Shown here in pieces: positions 1 through 4,853 of a DNA stretch of 5,862 nt; positions within the stretch are counted from its first letter, which is position 1, and every line of letters starts with the position of its first letter. The translations under genes were made by a program, and so were the position numbers. The notes below the pieces were generated by a model, which did not search any database, was not told where the DNA came from, and saw only the letters and a list, made by a program, of their open reading frames with translations. The stretch comes from Myxococcales bacterium. Lineage in GTDB: Bacteria; Myxococcota_C; UBA6777. The stretch is from contig JALTMC010000282.1 in NCBI GenBank assembly GCA_027005175.1, positions 1-5,862 on the forward strand, in the 5' to 3' direction.

Positions 1-3
1 GTG

Positions 4-1365
4 TTATTGCATTGCGCTGATAACATCGTGACGTGTGATGATATGCATGCCCTTGTCTCCAAGATCAACGAGTACAGCGGGAGTTGCTCTGCTGATGATT
101 CGTGCTAGTTCAGCGATCGGTGTTGTTGCAGGAATAATAGGCATGGGATCTTGCATCACCTCTTCAATCGACTTGTTGATTAAATTGGGATCTTCACACA
201 TCAGTTGAAAGAGTTGTGAGTCGTCGATACTTCCGACGCATTCGGTCCCTTCCATCACAGGGATCTGGGAGATATTAAACTTTTTCATCTTGGCGACAGC
301 GTGTGATACAAGCTCCCGTCTGGCGAGCTTGATGAGGGGTTTGTCCGTATGGTTGGCTGCCAGCTCTCCTGCTTGTGTATAGCCTTCGTCCAAAAAACCG
401 CGATCTCGCATCCAGTCATCATTGAAGATCTTGCCGACATAGCGACTGCCGTGGTCGTGAAACAAGACGACAACGACATCATCAGGGCCAAATTTGTCCT
501 TGAGTTGAAGGATGCCTTGCATCGCAGAACCTGCGCTATTCCCGACAAAGATGCCTTCCTCGCGAGCCAATCGACGGGTCATGATTGCGGCTTCTTTATC
601 CGCCACTTTTTCAAAACCATCAATGATGCCAAAATCGACGTTTTTGGGTAGGATATCTTCGCCAATTCCCTCTGTAATATAAGGATAGATCTCACTTTCA
701 TCAAAGATGCCTGTCTCATGATATTTCTTGAAAACAGAGCCATAGGTGTCGATCCCCCAGATCTTTATATCGGGGTTTTGCTCTTTGAGGTAACGTCCAA
801 CCCCTGAGATGGTTCCACCGGTTCCAACTCCCACCACAAAGTGAGTGATCTTTCCATCGGTTTGTTCCCAAATCTCAGGGCCTGTCTGCAGATAATGTGC
901 TTTTCGATTGGAGAGATTGTTGTACTGATCGATGTAAAGAGCGTTGGGAGTTTCTTTGGCCAAACGCTTGGCGACAGAGTAGTAGGAACGTGGGTCGTCG
1001 GGCTCGACTGCGGTAGGGGTGACCACAACTTCCGCTCCAACAGCTCGAAGTATGTCCATCTTCTCTTTGCTTTGTTTGTCGGGAAGGACACAGATCAACT
1101 TGTATCCCTTGATGATGCAACCCAATGCAAGGCCCATCACGGTGTTTCCACGGGTTCCTTCCACGATCGTTCCACCTGCCTTGAGTAACCCTTCGGCCTC
1201 TGCATCTTCGATCATTTGTACTGCCATACGATCCTTAACCGAGTTTCCTGGATTGGTTGTCTCAACCTTTGCCAGAATGAGGGCATCAATACCCTCAGCA
1301 AGCTTGTTGATTCGTACCAAAGGAGTGTTTCCTATGGTTTCGAGTATATTGTTATAAAACTTCAT
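4..1365 (-). CDS. cbs: Cystathionine beta-synthase, PLP-dependent, with C-terminal CBS domain pair
   Basis: Cytosolic enzyme expected to condense L-serine with L-homocysteine to cystathionine, the first step of transsulfuration; related enzymes also release H2S from cysteine. The 453 residues are full length for the CBS-tailed bacterial form. Visible in order: N-terminal IGNTPLV; NPGNSVKDRMA with the Schiff-base lysine at K44; asparagine loop TRGNT (71-75); DQYNN (146-150), matching the Gln-Tyr of the active site; phosphate-binding GTGGT (181-185); GNSAGS with S277, expected to contact the PLP ring nitrogen; HDHGSRY and NDDWM closing the core near 304-319. A pair of CBS motifs fills about 342-453. 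There is no heme-binding N-terminal extension as in the human enzyme. The ATG is secure because an in-frame TAG lies just 3 bases upstream; no good Shine-Dalgarno is seen. The oddity is R72 and V76 in the asparagine loop, where the family normally has Ser and Gly. O-acetylserine-dependent cysteine synthase is the alternative, but the CBS tail and the C-terminal half of the core favour cystathionine beta-synthase. Confidence 0.93.
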   Translation of the reverse strand: MKFYNNILETIGNTPLVRINKLAEGIDALILAKVETTNPGNSVKDRMAVQMIEDAEAEGLLKAGGTIVEGTRGNTVMGLALGCIIKGYKLICVLPDKQSKEKMDILRAVGAEVVVTPTAVEPDDPRSYYSVAKRLAKETPNALYIDQYNNLSNRKAHYLQTGPEIWEQTDGKITHFVVGVGTGGTISGVGRYLKEQNPDIKIWGIDTYGSVFKKYHETGIFDESEIYPYITEGIGEDILPKNVDFGIIDGFEKVADKEAAIMTRRLAREEGIFVGNSAGSAMQGILQLKDKFGPDDVVVVLFHDHGSRYVGKIFNDDWMRDRGFLDEGYTQAGELAANHTDKPLIKLARRELVSHAVAKMKKFNISQIPVMEGTECVGSIDDSQLFQLMCEDPNLINKSIEEVMQDPMPIIPATTPIAELARIISRATPAVLVDLGDKGMHIITRHDVISAMQ

Positions 1366-1418
1366 TGCGCTACAACCTGTGTTTGAGGAAAATATGGAGT
1401 TTTCTTTCCGGAGACGAA

Positions 1419-1447
1419 TACATAAACCGTATCGAGCGTCGCGTAAA
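1419..1447 (-). promoter_or_regulatory. Candidate sigma70-like promoter of the cystathionine beta-synthase gene
   Basis: Read on the minus strand, TTTACG (1447-1442) and TATGTA (1424-1419) are separated by 17 bases and lie about 55 bases upstream of the ATG. The -35 matches the consensus at four of six positions, but the -10 only at three, so this is a suggestion. The implied leader is about 45 bases, too short for a SAM or other known large riboswitch. Confidence 0.2.
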
Positions 1448-1486
1448 CCCTTCCAGAATCTACAGCGAAGGGGATCTCGGAGGGGG

Positions 1487-1501
1487 TAGAGGCAACCTCT
1501 A
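1487..1501. repeat. Perfect 6-bp inverted repeat with 3-base loop
   Basis: TAGAGG and CCTCTA flank CAA. The hairpin would be small and has no adjacent T run on either strand, so it is not a good intrinsic terminator. It could be an operator half-site pair, but a 15-base palindrome of this size may also occur by chance. Confidence 0.35.
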
Positions 1502-1609
1502 GCTATTGCCTTTGGCTCCTAGATACAACAGATGCCTGAAAAAGAGCAAGAGCCCATTTTTAGAAGGCCACCCGAAAGCAGGCAATGCCGTGCTTGGATG
1601 TTTTTCAAT

Positions 1610-1627
1610 GTACGGAGTGTACGGAGT
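1610..1627. repeat. Tandem duplication of a 9-mer
   Basis: Two exact adjacent copies of GTACGGAGT lie 20 bases beyond the stop codon of the minus-strand membrane-protein gene. No function can be read from it; replication slippage is the simplest origin. Confidence 0.5.
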
Positions 1628-1646
1628 GGGGCAAGTCTATGTCAAA

Positions 1647-3416
1647 CTAGAGAAATGTTCGCCACTGCAGCCATGGATATATGGCGGTTAACAGGAAGAA
1701 CAGGAGGGCGAGAAAGGGGAGGGACAGTGCGAATACTGAGGGGTTTTCGGAGACACTCGATGATTGCGTCAGGTGTGGACCCCAAAGCCATCCAAGCAAC
1801 AAGCAGAAGGGGCCTCCAAAAAGCAGCCAAGCCAAGGCCCAAAACGAGGGAAGTGAGCGTCGTTGATCTTTGGCGCGTTGTTGGAGGTGAGTCATGAGAG
1901 GGACGGGGTCACTGCGTTGCCATGTGGGGCCGAGGGTCAGGTAGCAGCCGGTTGGACTAACCAACCAATATCCCGCTCTGTGGGGGCGTGAAACCCAGCC
2001 TCCAACACTCAGAGAGGGGCACCGTCGGGCGGGAAAGCGACCGACCGTTCCCAAGGTTCGCGTTCTCCACGTCTCAATACGTTGCAACGTCAATAACACG
2101 GGAACTAGCGGCTTTGAGCTGGGCTTCTTTTGAAACTTTGTGTGGAAAAACTTGGGCTTTCGCTTTCTTTTGGAAGATCGCTTAAAGTGCAAACGAATTC
2201 TCTGTTGGGCGATTCGATGAATGACACCGTGTGGTGGGTGAATCCACCATGTGCGATAGCGAAGCTGGCCCTTTTCATAGACAAAGTTTCCAGACTGCCG
2301 AATCAGGTTGTTGCTGTCCCAACCTTTGAGAGAGTCGAGTAGGGTCGGTGCTCCATTCGGCTGCCACCGACGTTCCAAGGCCGTCGCTCGCCTGGGGAGA
2401 ACTCCTGTCGCTGTCACATCCAGGCGACGTCGTAACCACAAACGATAGGGGTCCCAGTCTTTGCGACGACGATGTCGGACTTGCCAAGTTCTTGGTCGTG
2501 CTGTTGTTGGTTGTGTTGGGGTGGAAGGTCGGAGATGGGTGGGGACTGTGGATGGTTGTGTTATGGGTTGTGGCTGTTGATGCTTCTGTACTGTGGAAGG
2601 TTGTGCTGTGGGTTGTGGCTGTTGATGCTCCTGTACTGTGGAAGGTCGGAGGGTGACCTCCCAGGCTTGTTTTTGTAGCACCATGAACTTCCATTCCTGC
2701 GGTAATGCGCCAGAGTAGGCCAGCTCAAGCTGGCAGGGCTTTCGTCCCTGACAGAGGAGCGTACGAGGGTAAACCTGTGGTCTACTTTTGCTTTTGGGTT
2801 GGAATCGAAACGCAGCAGCGGGGGAGCGCAGACCGAGTCGGTCCATGAGTCGGCTCTCTGTGACAACAACAGAGAGCCGCCCCTGACTCCAACGCATCCC
2901 AAGGAGCCGACCACTATAGCGTTCAGGCAGGGGCTTTGGTGTTACCCACCAACCCTTCTCTCCAGCGATCGCAACAACCAGTGGCCCGTGAGAATGGCGT
3001 GAGCGATAGACAATACCAAGCTGCCCTTTGTGATTGGGAAGAAGCCCCAACGTATGATAGAGCATGTCTTCTTTGGGCAAAGGCCATCGTGCATCAGCGA
3101 CCTTTCTCTTCATGTCGAACCGTACGTAAACACCGCTTAAGTAGCGTGCATGGTGGCTTGGCGTATACAAGCCTTGCACACAAACCGTCCATAGGTAATG
3201 TCCCACAGAGAGTGTTCGAAAATAACGATCACCCCGGCAACTGGAGACACGTAGGTTTCCAGTTGCTCCAAACAAAGGCTTGCGTTGATGGTCAAACCAT
3301 CGGAGCTGACGTGGCCCTGTGGGCTGTGTCATCCCTTGGTATGTAAGAAATATCGACACTCCTAAGGAGGCAAGTAACAAAAATAGCCAAAGAGTAAACA
3401 AACGATTGGTAAACAT
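1647..3416 (-). CDS. Uncharacterised membrane-anchored protein with Pro/Gln repeat and basic extracytoplasmic region
   Basis: I do not recognise this 589-residue protein. Starting at the ATG at 3416, a signal anchor occupies about residues 8-25. A large presumed extracytoplasmic part (about 27-525) follows, then two hydrophobic segments at about 526-543 and 561-580 and a short tail. The N-terminal 60-250 is rich in short Trp/Tyr/Val strands with spaced glycines, loosely propeller-like, with cysteines at 60/79 and 222/228 that could pair; another pair is at 466/491. Residues 259-303 are three 15-residue Pro/Gln/Thr repeats. Beyond them the chain is unusually rich in Arg, Lys and Trp, with a lysine/arginine cluster near 412-431, odd for a periplasmic segment. 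The frame is real: it is open for some 600 codons, while no long opposing frame exists. A GTG at 3449 would add 11 residues but has no ribosome site and lies inside a 21-bp repeat; the ATG has GGAA eight bases upstream. Divergent from the MscS-type channel gene. Confidence 0.8.
   Translation of the reverse strand: MFTNRLFTLWLFLLLASLGVSIFLTYQGMTQPTGPRQLRWFDHQRKPLFGATGNLRVSSCRGDRYFRTLSVGHYLWTVCVQGLYTPSHHARYLSGVYVRFDMKRKVADARWPLPKEDMLYHTLGLLPNHKGQLGIVYRSRHSHGPLVVAIAGEKGWWVTPKPLPERYSGRLLGMRWSQGRLSVVVTESRLMDRLGLRSPAAAFRFQPKSKSRPQVYPRTLLCQGRKPCQLELAYSGALPQEWKFMVLQKQAWEVTLRPSTVQEHQQPQPTAQPSTVQKHQQPQPITQPSTVPTHLRPSTPTQPTTARPRTWQVRHRRRKDWDPYRLWLRRRLDVTATGVLPRRATALERRWQPNGAPTLLDSLKGWDSNNLIRQSGNFVYEKGQLRYRTWWIHPPHGVIHRIAQQRIRLHFKRSSKRKRKPKFFHTKFQKKPSSKPLVPVLLTLQRIETWRTRTLGTVGRFPARRCPSLSVGGWVSRPHRAGYWLVSPTGCYLTLGPTWQRSDPVPLMTHLQQRAKDQRRSLPSFWALAWLLFGGPFCLLLGWLWGPHLTQSSSVSENPSVFALSLPFLALLFFLLTAIYPWLQWRTFL
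2509..2643 (-). repeat. Three tandem 45-bp units encoding a 15-residue Pro/Gln repeat
   Basis: Units lie at 2509-2553, 2554-2598 and 2599-2643. The last two differ at only three of 45 bases; the first is degenerate. They stay in the frame of the surrounding membrane-protein gene and encode STVQEHQQPQPTAQP, STVQKHQQPQPITQP and STVPTHLRPSTPTQP. The near identity of two units points to recent duplication. The peptide is probably a flexible linker or spacer between the N-terminal and basic domains. Copy number may vary between strains. Confidence 0.85.
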
Positions 3417-3439
3417 CTTATTTCCGGGTTTTGAGTTTT

Positions 3440-3481
3440 GATGTGCCACTCTGTCGTTTTGACGTGCTATTCTGTCGTTTT
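3440..3481. repeat. Two tandem 21-bp direct repeats upstream of the orphan membrane-protein gene
   Basis: Units 3440-3460 and 3461-3481 match at 18 of 21 bases; both end in the 11-mer TCTGTCGTTTT. A 21-base period equals two helical turns, so equivalent bases lie on the same DNA face, as in tandem operator sites. The array lies 24-65 bases upstream of the preferred ATG at 3416, where a regulator could act. An alternative is that it is coding: the minus-strand frame stays open through both units and a GTG lies in one, giving a 7-residue repeat before the anchor. Confidence 0.6.
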
Positions 3482-3591
3482 GAGAGGCATGATCTCTTGT
3501 GGGATTCTAACATGCGATTAAAGAATATGCTATGCGATGTCTGTTGGATGAGTGCGGTTTTGTTGCGTCGGTTTTTGTTTCAAGGAGAAGT

Positions 3592-3695
3592 GTGGTTGTG
3601 TGTGGTTGTGTGGGTCAAATGGAGAGTCCGTCGGATTGGTTGAATAGGTTTTCGTCGTGGTTGTGTGTGGTTGCTTGTTTTTTGTGGGTCAAATG
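3592..3695 (+). repeat. Imperfect dispersed direct repeat in T/G-rich tract
   Basis: The 17-mer GTGGTTGTGTGTGGTTG begins at 3592 and again at 3657. In both copies it is followed by TGTGGGTCAAATG, directly in the first (ending 3621) and after a few extra bases in the second (ending 3695). The copies are 65 bases apart, so they are not in the same reading frame, which suggests a DNA-level duplication rather than a protein repeat. Confidence 0.6.
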
Positions 3696-3759
3696 CATAC
3701 ACTGTCTGCATTCTGTTTTTGATCTTGTTGGGCGAGTCTGTTTTTTATGGAGGTTCTGA
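3592..3759 (+). CDS. Possible 55-residue hydrophobic, cysteine-rich small protein or leader of the channel gene
   Basis: A GTG at 3592 sits four bases after AGGAG (3583-3587) and opens a 55-codon frame whose TGA overlaps the channel ATG as TGATG, an arrangement typical of translational coupling. An ATG at 3532 in the same frame would give 75 residues but lacks a ribosome site. The product would be rich in Val, Cys, Trp and Phe, with a membrane-like stretch near its middle. Against it: this composition follows automatically from the T/G-rich DNA, and the internal DNA repeat changes frame between copies. It could easily be non-coding. No family recognised. Confidence 0.2.
   Translation: MVVCGCVGQMESPSDWLNRFSSWLCVVACFLWVKCIHCLHSVFDLVGRVCFLWRF
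3749..3753 (+). promoter_or_regulatory. Shine-Dalgarno GGAGG that fixes the channel gene start
   Basis: GGAGG followed by five bases (TTCTG) and then ATG at 3759. An in-frame ATG at 3747 overlaps this site and has only a T run upstream, so the downstream ATG is the better start. Confidence 0.75.
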
Positions 3760-4727
3760 TGTTTTTTTTCGGAGGTAAGGCTGCGAAAGCGGTGGGAGGA
3801 GCTGCCTCAAAGCCTGATCTGGGTTACCAAATTGAGTCCATGTTGTCGGTGACAGTGAAGTGGTTGAATTTGCCTCCGGGTTACACTCCTTTTGTGGAGT
3901 GGGGTTTGCGGATTGGTGGGGCATTGCTTATCTTTTTTCTTTTCTTGGTTCTGGCTCGTCGTTCTCAACTTGAGCGAATTGTTGGATGGGTGGATGAGAA
4001 AATAGGTGTCATTCAACTCACCATCTCCGATCGTAACTTTATTGCTTTTACGGCCTGGGTTTTGTTGTGGATTCCTGGCTTGGTTCTTATTTTGTTTATG
4101 CTCAAACTCACGGCTTTGCTCGCTACGGTAGGGCTTTCAGCGGGTGTGCTAACGGCTATCCTTGCCACTTCGAATCGTTCTCTTTCGAGTAATATTTCGG
4201 CAGGTTTTGCTTTACAGGCCCGGCGTCATATTAATCGTGGCGACTTTATAAAGGTGATGAAGTTGTCTGGAACACTTGATGAGATTGGACTGACTTCTTG
4301 TGTGCTTGAAGATGTGGATGGTGTGCGTCATTTTATTCCCAACTCTAAATTGCTCAATGAGGTGTTGACCAATTACTCTCTTGCAACATTTCGTCGGGTG
4401 GAGATCTCCTTCTGGTTTGACCAAGACGAGGTTGAGCTTGATGAAGTCGAGGATGTGTTGTATGCGGTGATGGCAGAGGCACCTGGGAAGAAGTCAGGGA
4501 AAGAGGCTTTCTTTCGGTATGGTGCTTGTACAGAGAAGGGCCAGGAAGTCAAACTCTATCTTTACTTTGAGACGGAAAACTGGGGTGAGGACTCTTCTAT
4601 CGCGCGGCGTTTGCTGCTTGAAAAGATAGAAGCTTCTGAAATACGTATGGGGATTCCCCAACAACTAACGCTGTTTGTTGAGAAAGATGGAGCTGGCTCT
4701 GTGTTGGAGAAAGAGGCGAAGTCGTAG
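3759..4727 (+). CDS. MscS-superfamily mechanosensitive ion channel
   Basis: Inner-membrane channel, expected to open under membrane tension and release solutes during osmotic downshock. The 322 residues are close to the size of E. coli MscS. Hydrophobic segments lie at about 50-66 and 94-114, with the pore-lining TM3 at about 118-152. A beta domain follows with the family pattern RGDFIKV, GTLDEIGLTSCVLEDVDG and IPNSKLLNEVLTNYS (about 160-207), then a C-terminal alpha/beta domain. TM3 aligns with the E. coli segment ending SLSNLAAG through SLSSNISAG, but the region corresponding to the Gly/Ala-rich helix and the Gln-Gly hinge reads ILATSNRSLSS. It therefore has fewer packing glycines, an extra residue and an arginine near the hinge. 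The start at 3759 is chosen for the GGAGG five bases upstream; starting at 3747 would add four residues. A short possible ORF ends on its ATG. The exported PEGA protein gene follows 125 bases downstream in the same direction. A non-tension-gated MscS-like role is possible. Confidence 0.9.
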   Translation: MFFFGGKAAKAVGGAASKPDLGYQIESMLSVTVKWLNLPPGYTPFVEWGLRIGGALLIFFLFLVLARRSQLERIVGWVDEKIGVIQLTISDRNFIAFTAWVLLWIPGLVLILFMLKLTALLATVGLSAGVLTAILATSNRSLSSNISAGFALQARRHINRGDFIKVMKLSGTLDEIGLTSCVLEDVDGVRHFIPNSKLLNEVLTNYSLATFRRVEISFWFDQDEVELDEVEDVLYAVMAEAPGKKSGKEAFFRYGACTEKGQEVKLYLYFETENWGEDSSIARRLLLEKIEASEIRMGIPQQLTLFVEKDGAGSVLEKEAKS

Positions 4728-4798
4728 GGCTTTGTTTGTGGGGAGTGGAAGTTTCCTGTGATTGTATTCTTGACCGTTGCCATGGAAATGAGTAGTGT

Positions 4799-4803
4799 GG
4801 AGG
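4799..4803 (+). promoter_or_regulatory. Strong Shine-Dalgarno GGAGG upstream of the PEGA protein gene
   Basis: GGAGG is followed by GTG triplets at 4809 (5-base gap) and 4811 (7-base gap). The first opens a 14-codon ORF ending on the ATG at 4853; the second is in frame with the PEGA protein and would lengthen its N-terminus by 14 residues. The sequence alone does not settle which is used. Confidence 0.45.
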
Positions 4804-4808
4804 CACAG

Positions 4809-4853
4809 GTGTGTGTTTCTATAACAGAATATCTAACAAAAACCGAAAGTTGA
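4809..4853 (+). CDS. Possible 14-residue leader peptide before the PEGA protein gene
   Basis: GTG at 4809, five bases after GGAGG, gives 14 codons ending in TGA, which shares its A with the ATG at 4853 (TGATG). The same frame is also open from an ATG at 4782, which has no ribosome site. The peptide has no run of a single amino acid that would suggest attenuation. Its role, if any, would be coupling translation into the downstream gene. It may equally be a chance ORF, with the ribosome site serving a GTG start of the main gene. Confidence 0.15.
   Translation: MCVSITEYLTKTES

Larger units (their letters stand above)
1366..1646. other. Gene-free spacer between two minus-strand genes
   Basis: These 281 bases separate the end of the orphan membrane-protein gene from the start of the cystathionine beta-synthase gene. 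I see no credible coding frame of its own, no RNA gene and no classical hairpin-plus-T-run terminator for the gene ending at 1647. It holds a perfect inverted repeat TAGAGG-CAA-CCTCTA at 1487-1501 and a perfect tandem 9-mer GTACGGAGT at 1610-1627. The spacer length suggests the two genes are transcribed separately, though this is inference. Confidence 0.6.
3417..3758. other. Divergent intergenic region between orphan membrane protein and MscS-type channel
   Basis: This 342-base region must hold the promoters of both divergent genes. Its left part carries a 21-bp tandem repeat (3440-3481). Its right part, from about 3540, is strongly T/G-rich on the plus strand, with repeated GTGGTTGTG words. 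I could not find a convincing -35/-10 pair on either strand; TATGCT near 3526 on the plus strand lacks a partner at good spacing. A short ORF with a ribosome site (3592-3759) is listed separately with low confidence. Confidence 0.6.

Noticed and set aside
349-651. Plus-strand open frame of about 100 codons inside the cystathionine beta-synthase gene
   Set aside because: It lies antisense to a well-conserved enzyme gene, its product matches nothing I know, and no ribosome site supports it.
1366-1450. SAM riboswitch or similar leader before the transsulfuration gene
   Set aside because: The leader available is short and I see no kink-turn, pseudoknot or conserved core of a known riboswitch class.
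1545-1606. Intrinsic terminator candidates near GGCAATGCC and the T runs
   Set aside because: The stem is only three pairs before a bulge, and the T run is neither adjacent nor oriented for the minus-strand gene ending at 1647.
1532-1897. Plus-strand open frame of 121 codons overlapping the 3' end of the orphan membrane-protein gene
   Set aside because: Most of it is antisense to the long minus-strand frame, no good ribosome site is seen, and its composition looks like a shadow.
2509-2643. CRISPR-like array
   Set aside because: Units are contiguous with no spacers and stay in frame within a coding sequence.
2936-3346. Plus-strand open frame of 136 codons opposite the orphan membrane-protein gene
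   Set aside because: The minus-strand frame is far longer and shows a coherent anchor, cysteine pairs and membrane helices; this frame shows none.
4728-4800. Terminator or sigma70 promoter between the channel and PEGA genes
   Set aside because: No GC-rich hairpin is present. TTGACC at 4770 has only TAGTGT at 17-base spacing, a poor -10.
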